A stretch of DNA of 64,000 bases, from positions 310,001 through 374,000 of the forward strand of contig NZ_SGWR01000003.1 of NCBI RefSeq assembly GCF_004217315.1, read 5' to 3'. A model generated the notes under the pieces. The model saw nothing but the letters and a program-made list of their open reading frames with translations. It was not told the origin of the DNA and made no database searches. Shown here piece by piece: positions 17,673-26,431 of this stretch. This DNA is from Corticibacter populi. GTDB lineage: Bacteria; Pseudomonadota; Gammaproteobacteria; Burkholderiales; Burkholderiaceae_C. Position 1 is the stretch's first letter. Each line of letters starts with the position of its first letter. Position numbers and translations under genes: made by a program.

Positions 17673-18695
17673 TCAGTTGAACGGGTTCGGACGCACCGTC
17701 TTGTCGCTCGATGGAGGCAGTTGCGGCAGCACGAAGGAAGGTTGGTCGCCGGTCAGGGTCTTGAGGAAGCCGACGATCAGCCCGTTTTCTTCTTCGGTGA
17801 ACTTCTTGCCCAACTGCAGGCGTCCCATGGTGTCGACGGCCTGGCTGAGGGTGTCGGCCGCGCCGTCGTGGAAGTACGGGTAGGTCAGTTCCACGTTGCG
17901 CAGCGTCGGCACCTTGAAGTTGAAGCGGTCGGCATCGTCGCCGGTGACGGCAAAGCGGCCTTCGGCGGGGTTGTCGGTCTGGTACGGCTCGATCAGGCCC
18001 ATGCGCTGGAAGGAGTTGCCGCCGACGTTCGGGCCGTTGTGGCAAGCGATGCAGCCACTTTCCTTGAAGAGCTGGTAGCCCTTGAGTTCATCTTCGGTGA
18101 TGGCCTTCTTGTCGCCCTTGAGCCACTTGTCGAAACGCGAGTTCGGGGTCACCAGGGTTTCCTCGAATGCGGCGATGGCGGTGGTCACCTCATCGATGCT
18201 CAGCTTGTCGTCGCCGAAGACGGCCTTGAACTCGTTGACGTAGCCGGGGATCGACTGCAGCATGTCCACTGCCAGCTCATGGCTGAAAGCCATTTCCATC
18301 GGGTTGGCGATCGGGCCGCCTGCCTGCGCGCGCAGGTCCGCGGCACGGCCGTCCCAGAACTGCGCCAGGTTCAGGCTGGAGTTGAGCACGGTGGGCGAGT
18401 TGATCGGGCCCTGTTGCCAGCGGTCGCCGATCGAGCTTTTCAGGTTGTCCGAGCCACCCATGCTGAGGTTGTGGCAGGAGTTGCAGGAGATGAAGCCCGA
18501 GCGGGACAGCCGCGGATCGAAGAACAGCTTGGCGCCCAGGTCCACCAGCGCCTGGTTCGTTACCTTGGCCGGCTCGATCGGCTGCAGGGGTTCGTCGGAC
18601 TGGGCCATGGCGGCGCCCGCCAGGCAAAGCAGGCTGGCAATGCCGAGTTTGCTGACCTGCAGCAGGGGGGATGAGGGGTGTCGTGTATTTTTCAT
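17673..18695 (-). CDS. Dihaem cytochrome c peroxidase (CcpA/MauG family)
   Basis: 340 residues. The start at 18695 gives a typical signal peptide (hydrophobic SKLGIASLLCLAGAAMAQS), so the protein is periplasmic. Two haem c motifs are seen: CNSCH about 80 residues in and CIACH about 200 residues in. The family segments LFFDPRLS, PTVLNSSLNLAQFWDGRA and VPTLRNVELTYPYFHDG are intact. It reduces hydrogen peroxide with electrons from small cytochromes or cupredoxins. An upstream in-frame ATG at 18833 would bury the signal peptide and is rejected. Confidence 0.92.
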   Translation of the reverse strand: MKNTRHPSSPLLQVSKLGIASLLCLAGAAMAQSDEPLQPIEPAKVTNQALVDLGAKLFFDPRLSRSGFISCNSCHNLSMGGSDNLKSSIGDRWQQGPINSPTVLNSSLNLAQFWDGRAADLRAQAGGPIANPMEMAFSHELAVDMLQSIPGYVNEFKAVFGDDKLSIDEVTTAIAAFEETLVTPNSRFDKWLKGDKKAITEDELKGYQLFKESGCIACHNGPNVGGNSFQRMGLIEPYQTDNPAEGRFAVTGDDADRFNFKVPTLRNVELTYPYFHDGAADTLSQAVDTMGRLQLGKKFTEEENGLIVGFLKTLTGDQPSFVLPQLPPSSDKTVRPNPFN

Positions 18696-19033
18696 CGTGG
18701 TTCTTTCAGGAGTCGCGGACCCGGGGCCCGGCGTGGCCTTCGAAGCACCCCGTTCATTCGAGTTCACCCGATGTGACCAAGGTGCGTATTCACTGTAGGG
18801 AAGGTCGCAACAGTGTGTGTTGAGCTGTATCAAGAGTGCGGGTATTGGCGGATGCCGATGTGCTCATCGAGCATCGGTGGCGTATAGGCATGGCGACGCC
18901 GCGACGCGGCAGGGCATTCGTGGTGAAGTCCCCATGAAGGCGAGGCAGATCTGCTGGCGCGGGCGACCGCAGCCGTGCAATGGCAGCTAAACCCGCAGCC
19001 GCTCCGGGGGCGTCTGCTGTGACAGAGAAGGGT
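18696..19033. other. Intergenic region upstream of the cytochrome c peroxidase gene
   Basis: No gene is seen. It must carry the promoter of the minus-strand peroxidase. An imperfect hairpin near 18850-18883 (GATGC...GCATC) is the only structure noticed; no clear regulator site was recognised. Confidence 0.4.
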
Positions 19034-19804
19034 TCAGGCCGTTGCGGAGAAGCTGAACTCGGCCACCAGCGGCAGGTGGTCGGACATGCGCCACCAGATG
19101 CGCCCGCGCGGCACGAAGACCGTGCGAGGTACCAGCCCGCGCACGAAGATGCGGTCGAGCTGCACTACCGGCAGCATGGACGGATAGGTGAAGGCGCGCT
19201 CCTTGTCGAACTCAGCGAAGCCGCTCTCGCGCAGCAGCAGGCCGGTCTGGTCGCCCCAGTCATTGAAGTCACCGGCCACGACCACCGCCTCGTTCTGCGG
19301 GATCTCGGTCTGGACGAATTCGCGGATCATTGCCACCTGGCGCAGGCGACTGATGTGGATCAGCCCCAGGTGCACCACCAGCACATGCACGCAGTGGCCG
19401 GCCACGCGCAACTGGGCGTACAGAATGCCGCGCTGTTCGAGCTTGTGGTCGGAGATGTCCTGCTGGCGCGACTGCTCGACCGGCCAGCGGGTCAGCAGCG
19501 CATTGCCGTGTTCGCCCCACTTGGTGATGGCATTGGTGTAGTAGACGGCGTTGTAGCCTTCCGGTGCCAGGTAGTCGGCCTGTGGCAGCGTAGGCCAGTT
19601 GGCAAAGCGGTTCTGCTCGCGCAGGTTGAGCTTGCGCACCTCCTGCAGGCAGACGATGTCGGCATCGAGTTGCTCGATGGCCAGGCCCAGGTTGCCGATC
19701 TCCAGGCGGCTGAGCGGCCCCAGCCCTTGCACACCCTTGTGGATGTTGTAGGTTGCCACGCGCAGGATGTCCTGCGGCTCTTCCTTGTCGGCATTGTCGT
19801 TCAT
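19034..19804 (-). CDS. Endonuclease/exonuclease/phosphatase (EEP) family protein
   Basis: 256 residues, starting at 19804. The metal-dependent phosphodiesterase fold is shown by VATYNIHKG, the catalytic glutamate in DIVCLQEVR, GDFND in the middle and the C-terminal SDHLPLVAEF. No signal peptide is visible. The specific substrate (nucleic acid, phospholipid or phosphoinositide) cannot be told. It starts 24 bases after the stop of the CorC-like gene on the same strand, so the two are likely one transcript; comparable pairs occur in other Burkholderiales. Confidence 0.85.
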   Translation of the reverse strand: MNDNADKEEPQDILRVATYNIHKGVQGLGPLSRLEIGNLGLAIEQLDADIVCLQEVRKLNLREQNRFANWPTLPQADYLAPEGYNAVYYTNAITKWGEHGNALLTRWPVEQSRQQDISDHKLEQRGILYAQLRVAGHCVHVLVVHLGLIHISRLRQVAMIREFVQTEIPQNEAVVVAGDFNDWGDQTGLLLRESGFAEFDKERAFTYPSMLPVVQLDRIFVRGLVPRTVFVPRGRIWWRMSDHLPLVAEFSFSATA

Positions 19805-19827
19805 CGGGGAATGGTCTGAATCGCGCT

Positions 19828-21144
19828 TCAGGCAGCGGCATCCTCGGCCGGTGCGGGGCTGGCCGGGGGCAGGGGCGTGGCCATCACGCGTTCGACCATC
19901 TTGCCATCCATCTCGACCACCTCGAAGCGCCAGCCTTCCCACTCGACGTGGTCGCCCACTTGTGGAATGCGCTCGAGCATCAGCATGAACATGCCGCTGA
20001 GCGTGTGGTAGAGGCCGCGCTCCTCCTCGGGCACGGCGTGCAGGTTCAGCTGGTCCTTGAGCTCCACCGTGGGGATGGCGCCATCGAGCAGCCAGCTGCC
20101 GTTGCCCTGCGGGCGTGCCCAGGCATCGTCGGCGTTGCGGCTGGCGAACTCGCCGGTCAAGGCCTCCATCACATCCTGCAGGGTGACCACGCCCTCCATC
20201 TCGCCGTACTCGTCGACGACAAAGGCCATCTGCAGGCTGTTGGCGCGAAACTGCGCCAGCAAGGCCATGCCGGTGAGGGTTTCGGGCACATACAGGCTGG
20301 TGTGCAGGTCGCGGGCAAAGTCCGCCGGCTCGCCGCGCGCCACGCGCGAGAGTACCTGCTTGGCATGCACGTAGCCGAGAATCTGCCCCAGCCCGCCGTT
20401 GCAGACCGGAAATCGTGTGTGGCCGGATTCGATCATCTCGCGCAGGTTCTCCGCATCGCTGCGCTGCAGATCCACGTAGATCACGTCGGTGCGCGGCGTC
20501 ATCAGCGAGCCGACCTCACGGTCGTCGAGCCGGAACACATTGCGCATGATCTGGTGTTCGCTCTGGTCGATCACCCCGGCCTGCGAGCCCTCGTTCAGCA
20601 TGGCGTGGATTTCCTCGGCCGTCACGCTCGACTCGCCACTCTGGCGCGAGCCCAGCAGATTGAGAATGGCCTTGGTCGAGAACGACAGCAACCAGACGAA
20701 GGGGCGCGTGATGGTGGCCAGCAGCGCGATGGGGCGCGCCACCAGCCGGGCGACCGGCTCGGGCGTGATCTGGCCCAGGCGCTTGGGCACCAGTTCGCCG
20801 ATGACGATCGAGACATAGGTCACGGCAATGACGACCACCACCGTCGAGCTGATGCTGGCAGTGCGCTCGGGCACGCCCAGCGACTGCAGCCAGGTCGCCA
20901 GTGGCGCGGCCAGCACCGCCTCGCCGACGATGCCGTTGAGCAGGCCGATGGAGGTGATGCCGATCTGGATGGTGGAGAGGAACTTGGTCGGGTCCTCGCC
21001 CAGCTGCAGGGCCGTGGCGGCGGCCTTGTCACCTTCGTCCGCGAGGCTTTGCAGGCGGGCCCGGCGGGCGGTGACCAGCGCGATCTCCGACATCGCAAAA
21101 ATGCCGTTGAGTACGATCAGGCCCAGCAGGAGCAGGATTTCCAT
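19828..21144 (-). CDS. CNNM/CorC-type hemolysin-family membrane protein with CBS domains
   Basis: 438 residues. Domains in order: a DUF21/CNNM transmembrane domain (about 1-190, opening EILLLLGLIVLNGIFAMSEI and containing IGELVPKRLG), a CBS pair (about 205-335, with MTPRTDVIYVD and FVVDEYGEMEGVVT), and a CorC/HlyC C-terminal domain (about 345-425). These inner-membrane proteins are linked to magnesium and cobalt homeostasis. The last ten residues are an Ala/Pro-rich tail. It is the first gene of the pair with the EEP protein. Confidence 0.9.
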   Translation of the reverse strand: MEILLLLGLIVLNGIFAMSEIALVTARRARLQSLADEGDKAAATALQLGEDPTKFLSTIQIGITSIGLLNGIVGEAVLAAPLATWLQSLGVPERTASISSTVVVVIAVTYVSIVIGELVPKRLGQITPEPVARLVARPIALLATITRPFVWLLSFSTKAILNLLGSRQSGESSVTAEEIHAMLNEGSQAGVIDQSEHQIMRNVFRLDDREVGSLMTPRTDVIYVDLQRSDAENLREMIESGHTRFPVCNGGLGQILGYVHAKQVLSRVARGEPADFARDLHTSLYVPETLTGMALLAQFRANSLQMAFVVDEYGEMEGVVTLQDVMEALTGEFASRNADDAWARPQGNGSWLLDGAIPTVELKDQLNLHAVPEEERGLYHTLSGMFMLMLERIPQVGDHVEWEGWRFEVVEMDGKMVERVMATPLPPASPAPAEDAAA

Positions 21145-21430
21145 GGTCAGCCTCCCCGACCCGCATGGGGATGGCGTGAAAAGGTGGTTTCAGACGCGCG
21201 CGGCGTGCCGAACCGGGCGGAACAGGAGCAACTGGGAGGTTCCATAAGGCATGCGGGACCGCAGGCGAGGGCGGCCAGGCAGGTAACAGATCGTGTGTTG
21301 AAAGCGCATATCCTACCGCAAACCGCCTGCACACTGATGACCGGGCCTACCCGGCTGCCTATTGCGCGTTTCTTTGCACGTTCGTCTGCGCGTTTCATCG
21401 GCGCGCTTTGGGGCTCGTTCTTTTGCGCGC

Positions 21431-22189
21431 TCACCTCGGTGCGAGGCGGATGGCGCCGTCAAGCCGGATCACTTCCCCATTGAGCATGTCGTTCTCCAGG
21501 ACATGGCGCACCAGCCGGGCATAGTCCTCCGGCGTGCCAAGCCGGCTGGGGAAGGGGACGCTGGCTGCCAGCGCATCCTGCACGTCCTGCGGCATGCCGA
21601 ACAGCATCGGCGTGCCGAAGATGCCCGGTGCAATGGTCATGTTGCGGATGCCATCGCGCGCCAGATCGCGCGCAATCGGCAGCGTCATGCCCACCACGCC
21701 GCCCTTGGACGCGGCGTAGGCAGCCTGGCCGATCTGGCCATCGTAGGCGGCCACGCTTGCCGTCGAAATCAGCACGCCGCGCTCGCCCGTTTCCTCTGGC
21801 GCGTTGTCCGCCATGGCTGCTGCGGCCAGGCGGATCATGTTGAAGCTGCCGATCAGGTTGATCTGGACGACCTTGCTGAAAAGCGCCAGCGCATGCGGGC
21901 CCTGCTTGCCCACGGTTTTTTGCGCCGGCGCGACGCCTGCACAGTTGACCAGCCCGGCGAGCTTGCCCAGCCGCTGCGCCGCAGCCACCGCCTCCTGACC
22001 ATCGGCCTCGGAGCACACATCGGTGCGCACGAACACGCCGCCGATCTCGCCGGCCACGGCCTGGCCACGGTCTTCCTGCAAATCGGCAATCACCACCTTG
22101 CCGCCTTGCCCGGCCAGCATGCGGGCCGTGCCTTCACCCAGGCCGGATGCGCCGCCGGTGACGATGAATGCGTTGTCTTGAATTCTCAT
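21431..22189 (-). CDS. Short-chain dehydrogenase/reductase (3-hydroxyacyl-CoA dehydrogenase type)
   Basis: 252 residues, starting at 22189 behind a perfect AAGGAGA ribosome-binding site (22194-22200). NAD-binding [10 protein letters not shown] begins near residue 11, the catalytic region has [10 protein letters not shown] followed by YAASKGG, and the C-terminus has [15 protein letters not shown]. The overall pattern, including the 12-residue piece around APEETGERG, is that of the 17-beta-HSD10-like 3-hydroxyacyl-CoA dehydrogenases. An upstream in-frame ATG at 22279 lacks a ribosome-binding site. Substrate is uncertain. Confidence 0.87.
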   Translation of the reverse strand: MRIQDNAFIVTGGASGLGEGTARMLAGQGGKVVIADLQEDRGQAVAGEIGGVFVRTDVCSEADGQEAVAAAQRLGKLAGLVNCAGVAPAQKTVGKQGPHALALFSKVVQINLIGSFNMIRLAAAAMADNAPEETGERGVLISTASVAAYDGQIGQAAYAASKGGVVGMTLPIARDLARDGIRNMTIAPGIFGTPMLFGMPQDVQDALAASVPFPSRLGTPEDYARLVRHVLENDMLNGEVIRLDGAIRLAPR

Positions 22190-22496
22190 GTTGTCTCCTT
22201 GGTCAGTGGTTCTTGCGCGGGCACTTGCAGGGGGGGGGGCTACACCGTCCCCCTGCGCGCCAGGTTTGTCGTGGGCCATTGTAGGAGTGCGTGTGCGGTG
22301 TCGGCGTCCCGTCCCGGACCTGATCTGGTCACCGATTCTGCCGGCCTCGGTCGCGCCGTCGGTACGCAGGCACTGTGGTCAGCGTGCCAGCGCTTTGTGC
22401 ACCTGCAGCATCAAGGGTAATCCCGCTTTTGCTGGGGCTGTCGTTCGAATAGAAACGGAGCTTCTCGAAACCATCTTTTTGTGTGAGGAACCCGAC
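22190..22496. other. Divergent intergenic region between the SDR and the Bug-type receptor
   Basis: Contains no gene. It must hold promoters for both divergent genes. A run of nine G residues near 22232-22240 is conspicuous. No operator was recognised. Confidence 0.4.
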
Positions 22497-23480
22497 ATGC
22501 ACCTGACGCGTCGCACCTGTCTAGCTCTGGCCGCCACCCTGGCCCTGGGCTTCTCCGCCGCCACCGCCACCGCCCAGGCGAACTACCCGAACAAGCCGAT
22601 CCGCCTGCTGGTACCCTTCGCCGCTGGCGGCACCACCGACATCATCGCGCGTGCCATCGCCGAGCCACTGGGACGCGAACTGGGCCAGTCCGTGGTGGTT
22701 GAGAACAAAGGCGGCGGCGGCGGTGTCATCGGCGCCACCGAGGCGGCCCGCGCCGCGCCCGATGGCTACATCCTCAGCGTGGCAACCGTGTCGACCACGG
22801 CCTCCAACCCGGCCATCAATCCAAAGATCGCCTACAACCCGCTGACGGATTTCACCCCCATCATCAACATCGCTGCCACGCCGAATGTGCTGGCCGTGCA
22901 TCCGGGTTTTGTCGCGCAGGACTATGAAGCCTTCGTCAAGGAAGTCGGGGCCCATCCGGACAAGTATTCCTATGCATCTTCGGGCACCGGCGGCATTGGC
23001 CACCTGCAGACCGAACTGCTCAAGAGCCTTGCGGGCCTGAAGATGGAGCACATTGCCTATCGTGGCGCTGGCCCCGCGCTCAATGACGCGGTGGCCGGAC
23101 AGGTACCCATCATCTTCGACAACCTGCCATCGGCGCTGCCCTTCATCACCAGCGGCCGCCTCAAGGCGCTGGCCGTGGCCGCACCCGAGCGCGTGGCGGC
23201 ACTGCCGGACGTGCCCACTTTCAAGGAACTGGGCCAGGAGCCGGTCAACCGCATGGCCTATTACGGCATCCTCGGCCCCAAGGACCTGCCCGACGAGATC
23301 GTGCAAAAGGTCAACGCGGCCGTAAAGAAAGCGGTGCAGGACGAGGCCGTGCGCAAGCGCATCGAGGACACCGGCTCCATCATCATCGCCAATGACCCCG
23401 GTGAATTCGCCAAGCAGATCAAGGACGAGTACGAGGTCTATTCCGACGTGGTCAAGAAGCAGGGTCTGACACTCGAGTGA
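22497..23480 (+). CDS. Tripartite tricarboxylate transporter family substrate-binding protein (Bug/TctC)
   Basis: 327 residues. The start at 22497 gives a classical signal peptide (RRTCLALAATLALGFSAATA). The mature part shows the family motif NKPIRLLVPFAAGGTTDIIA, then ENKGGGGGVIGATEAARAAPDGY. These periplasmic receptors bind carboxylates and are strongly expanded in Burkholderiales, often as orphans without their own membrane subunits, as here. The ligand cannot be predicted. Confidence 0.92.
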   Translation: MHLTRRTCLALAATLALGFSAATATAQANYPNKPIRLLVPFAAGGTTDIIARAIAEPLGRELGQSVVVENKGGGGGVIGATEAARAAPDGYILSVATVSTTASNPAINPKIAYNPLTDFTPIINIAATPNVLAVHPGFVAQDYEAFVKEVGAHPDKYSYASSGTGGIGHLQTELLKSLAGLKMEHIAYRGAGPALNDAVAGQVPIIFDNLPSALPFITSGRLKALAVAAPERVAALPDVPTFKELGQEPVNRMAYYGILGPKDLPDEIVQKVNAAVKKAVQDEAVRKRIEDTGSIIIANDPGEFAKQIKDEYEVYSDVVKKQGLTLE

Positions 23481-23518
23481 GCAGCGCGGAAACCCGCAGC
23501 AGGGATTTCCGTATGATC

Positions 23519-23554
23519 GGGGCCGGACGGCAGTGGTGCTGTCCGGCCCTTTTT
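23519..23554 (+). terminator. Rho-independent terminator after the Bug-type receptor gene
   Basis: GGGCCGGAC and GTCCGGCCC form a 9-bp perfect stem around a 12-base loop, followed by TTTTT. It lies 40 bases after the receptor stop and just upstream of xerD. Confidence 0.88.
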
Positions 23555-23571
23555 GCCGCTTTCAGGAATCC

Positions 23572-24474
23572 ATGTCCCACGCCGCCCGGAACCAGGAATT
23601 GCTTGACCGTTTCATCGACAGCCTGTGGTTGCATGAAGGGCTGGCGCGCAACACGCTGCAAGCCTATCGCAAGGACCTCGAAATGCTGGCCCATTGGCTG
23701 GATCAGCAGCCGTGCATGGGCCTGGAGCAGGCTGGCGAGACCGAACTGCATGCCTATTTTGGCGCGCGCCACGCCACTACTCGCGCCAGCACGGCCAACC
23801 GCCGCCTGACGGTCTTCAAGCGCTTTTATCGCTGGGCCCACCGCGAAGGCATTTGCTTGGAGGACCCGACCGCGCGCATGGATGCCGCCCGGCAGGCCAT
23901 GCGCGTGCCCAAGGTGCTCAGCGAAGCGCAGGTCGAGGCGCTGCTGGCAGCGCCCGACACCGGTACGCCGCTGGGCCTGCGCGACCGTGCCATGCTGGAG
24001 CTGATGTATGCCAGCGGCCTGCGCGTGAGCGAACTGGTGACGCTCAAGAGCTACCAGATCCAGCTCACCGACGGGGTGCTGCGTGTCACTGGCAAGGGCA
24101 GCAAGGAGCGGCTGGTGCCGTTTGGCGCGGTGGCCCAGCAGTGGCTGGCGCGTTACTTGGCCGAGGCACGCGCAGCCATCCTCTCGGGCCAGCTCACTGA
24201 CGACTGCTTCGTCACCGCGCGAGGCCATGGCATGAGCCGCGTCATGTTCTGGGTGCTGGTCAAGAAGCATGCCCAGCAGGCCGGCATCCACCAGCCGCTG
24301 TCACCGCATACGCTGCGCCACGCGTTTGCCACGCACTTGCTCAACCATGGTGCCGATCTGCGCGCAGTGCAGATGCTGCTTGGGCATGCCGACATCTCCA
24401 CCACCACCATCTACACCCATGTTGCGCGCGAGCGCCTCAAGAACCTGCACGCCGAACACCATCCGCGTGGCTGA
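23572..24474 (+). CDS. xerD: Site-specific tyrosine recombinase XerD
   Basis: 300 residues. It resolves chromosome dimers at dif together with XerC. The SAM-like core-binding domain fills residues 1-95 and the catalytic domain follows. All catalytic residues are visible: R in ASGLRVSELV, K in GKGSKERLVPFG, the H-x-x-R box in HTLRHAFATHLL, H in LLGHADISTT, and tyrosine in IYTHVARERL. This is a housekeeping gene, not the integrase of the nearby island. The start at 23572 is chosen over an upstream ATG that lies in the preceding terminator. Confidence 0.92.
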   Translation: MSHAARNQELLDRFIDSLWLHEGLARNTLQAYRKDLEMLAHWLDQQPCMGLEQAGETELHAYFGARHATTRASTANRRLTVFKRFYRWAHREGICLEDPTARMDAARQAMRVPKVLSEAQVEALLAAPDTGTPLGLRDRAMLELMYASGLRVSELVTLKSYQIQLTDGVLRVTGKGSKERLVPFGAVAQQWLARYLAEARAAILSGQLTDDCFVTARGHGMSRVMFWVLVKKHAQQAGIHQPLSPHTLRHAFATHLLNHGADLRAVQMLLGHADISTTTIYTHVARERLKNLHAEHHPRG

Positions 24475-24518
24475 GCGAGGACGCCACACCTTGGCACAGC
24501 CTGATTGCTGTTGTGCGC

Positions 24519-25481
24519 CTACTGCGCAGGTGCGTTGCCTGCGGCGATCTGGCTGCGGAAGGCGCGCAGTTGTGCCTTGAGCACATGGGCATTGTCTGGG
24601 CCCATGCGTACCAGCATCTTTTGACCCGCCGACAGAGCCTGCAGCTTCGGGTCCTCGAACTCATAGTGTTGCCAGGGCTGCTCGGCGGTTGTGGCCGCCT
24701 CGCCACGGATTTCGACCTGCCGCACATTGGGCGCAATGGGCTCCGGGGCCTGCAGCAAATGGTCGATCACCGCAATCAGTCGATCATTGAAATACTGGCC
24801 CGGATAGCCCAGGTCTTCGTAGGCCTGTTGGAACAGGGGGTAGTACTGCTTGTAGTAGCTCGCGGCCTGGGCCGCATCCACGCTCTGGACCAACTGCACC
24901 ACCGGTTGATAGCGCGCGTTGTTTCCAGCGGCAATGTGCATATCACTGCCACTGCCTCCCTCGACCATGAAGCGCGGGTGCGTCGGATTGACTGGCCACA
25001 GGCGCGCCGGTGCGCGCTCGCGTGGCAGGTTGTCGACCGTGGCCACGAAACGACGGATGAATTGCTCGTTCTGGATGAAGGCATAGGTCTTGTCCTGGCC
25101 CAGCCAGCCGGAGAAGGTTTGCGCCACCGCACTGTCCGACTGCTCCAGCGGCGGCAATTGCACGGCCTGTTCGGGCTCGACCTCGATCGGGTTCTGGGGC
25201 TCCTGCGGCTCGACCGCCAGGAAATCGGCGGGAGACGCCTCTGTCGCCGCCGCATCCTCTGGCGCCGTGCCAGTGGCTGCCGGCACCAGTTCGGCGGCAG
25301 GGCCTTGCTGCGCTGCGCCAGTCAGGCGCGACAGCGCCTGGGGATGTTGCCAGAGCCACCATCCTGCCAGTCCCGCCAGCACAATCAGCAGCACCAGTGC
25401 GGCCAGCCAGCGATTGCGGCTGGTGCGGCCGCGTTGACCTGGATAGAACTCTTGCTCGCCTGCGCGAATCCGTTGGCTCAT
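24519..25481 (-). CDS. DUF3014 domain-containing membrane-anchored protein
   Basis: 320 residues, starting at 25481. A short basic N-terminus is followed by one membrane segment (WLAALVLLIVLAGLAGWWLW, near residue 25), then a Pro/Ala/Glu-rich linker and a periplasmic DUF3014 domain. Conserved-looking stretches are FIQNEQFIRRFVATVDNLPR and YPLFQQAYEDLGYPGQYFND. Function is unknown. It is the last core gene before the island, convergent with xerD. Confidence 0.8.
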   Translation of the reverse strand: MSQRIRAGEQEFYPGQRGRTSRNRWLAALVLLIVLAGLAGWWLWQHPQALSRLTGAAQQGPAAELVPAATGTAPEDAAATEASPADFLAVEPQEPQNPIEVEPEQAVQLPPLEQSDSAVAQTFSGWLGQDKTYAFIQNEQFIRRFVATVDNLPRERAPARLWPVNPTHPRFMVEGGSGSDMHIAAGNNARYQPVVQLVQSVDAAQAASYYKQYYPLFQQAYEDLGYPGQYFNDRLIAVIDHLLQAPEPIAPNVRQVEIRGEAATTAEQPWQHYEFEDPKLQALSAGQKMLVRMGPDNAHVLKAQLRAFRSQIAAGNAPAQ

Positions 25482-25649
25482 GCGTGTGTCCTCTTGTGTT
25501 GGGCGGATGCCCTCCGCCATGTCGTCGCCAGTGCCCGTGCCACCTTGCCTGGACAGATGGTAGCGCATTCGATCAGCAGGACCTCGATCGGTTCAATGCA
25601 AGGGATCACCCGGTTCCTCGCAATGCATCGCAGAGTACGGAAAAGCCGA

Positions 25650-26094
25650 CCGGGTGCGGTTGGCCTTATTTATTGGGCAGCGCTCTCCGAACCAAGGGAA
25701 AAGGTCACGCTCGAACTGGCGCATGGAGCGTTCGGCGTGGGTGGCGCTCCACTCGGCCTGCTGTTTGCCGTACCACTCCAAGGCCACGACCTTGAAGGTG
25801 TCACCGGCCGGGTTGCTGGCTGTGAGGCGTTGCACCTTGCGGGCCTGGAAGGGCGGTGCCTTAGGCCAGCAGGAGCTTGGCCGCGTCCCGCGCCTTGCAC
25901 GCCGCAGTCAGGCCGACTTGCGGATAGCGGCCCAACGCCAACTGTTTTTCCTTGCCATCGGCGTGGTACTTCATGAACCAATGTTTGGAGCCTGCAGGGC
26001 TGACTGGCAGGCATAGGCAGGAGGCATTGCGGCAATGGGCATCGGCCAGCACGGAGTACAACTCCACGGGTGGAGATACAAGTGGCGGGGGCAC
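25650..26094 (-). pseudogene. Remnant of a P4-type tyrosine integrase
   Basis: On the minus strand the N-terminal DUF4102 domain can be read as GSKHWFMKYHADGKEKQLAL and GRYPQVGL, then a stop after RDAAKLLLA near 25861. In another frame (about 25665-25835) the core-binding domain continues with FKVVALEWYGKQQAEWSATH and MRQFERDLFPWFGER. The catalytic half is absent, and part of the N-terminal domain is deleted, so it cannot recombine DNA. It reads away from the tmRNA-like attachment site at 26242, the usual layout for islands inserted in ssrA. Confidence 0.8.
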
Positions 26095-26107
26095 CTAAAA
26101 AGGAGAC

Positions 26108-26129
26108 TTGTACCCCCATTTGTACCCCC
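26108..26129. repeat. Tandem 10-bp repeats upstream of the integrase remnant
   Basis: TTGTACCCCC occurs at 26108-26117 and 26120-26129, one turn of helix apart. It lies between the integrase start and the attachment-site copy, where integrase arm-binding sites or self-regulating operators are normally found. A second, 15-bp direct repeat (GGAAGCCAGCGGACG) occurs at 26148-26162 and 26211-26225. Confidence 0.5.
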
Positions 26130-26194
26130 TTTGCCGTGGATGCAAGCGGAAGCCAGCGGACGTTCATGGAAGATAAACCACTGACTTTCCAATG

Positions 26195-26230
26195 AAAAAG
26201 GCCGTCTGCTGGAAGCCAGCGGACGGCCTT
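26195..26230 (-). terminator. Hairpin terminator next to the left tmRNA 3'-end copy
   Basis: AAGGCCGTCTGCTGG pairs with CCAGCGGACGGCCTT with a single mismatch, and the A run at 26195-26200 becomes a T run on the minus strand. Reading the minus strand, it follows the degenerate tmRNA 3' end by about 12 bases, just as the ssrA terminator follows ssrA at 45.9 kb. Confidence 0.75.
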
Positions 26231-26241
26231 GGAAGTAAAAG

Positions 26242-26275
26242 TGGTGGAGCCGGGGGGAACCGAACCCGCGTTCGC
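26242..26275 (-). repeat. Degenerate copy of the tmRNA 3' end; putative left attachment site of the island
   Basis: Read on the minus strand, 28 of 34 positions match the last 34 bases of ssrA (45940-45973), including the terminal GCTCCACCA and CGCGGGTTC of the T arm. It is in the same orientation as ssrA, so the two form a direct repeat about 19.7 kb apart. The T-stem has a mismatch and the rest of a tmRNA or tRNA is absent, so this is a fragment. Islands inserted in ssrA leave exactly such a displaced 3' end. Confidence 0.7.
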
Positions 26276-26431
26276 TTTCAGAACCAGATAGTAATGCATG
26301 GGCCTTGAGGGCGTGGATTCGACGATTTGGCCAAAAGGCATGAGAGCTGGAAGCGCGGGCTGAAAGCTCAGATCGCCACTTCCGGACGGTTTTGGTGACT
26401 TGAAGGTCGACGTCAACTTGCGCACGACATC

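Noticed and set aside
23572-24474. xerD as the integrase of the island
   Set aside because: It has all features of the housekeeping XerD, lies outside the repeats, and is followed by another core gene.
26242-26320. Complete tRNA gene at the left island border
   Set aside because: Only the T arm and acceptor-like 3' end are seen; no matching 5' acceptor strand, D arm or anticodon arm exists, and the best match is the tmRNA 3' end.
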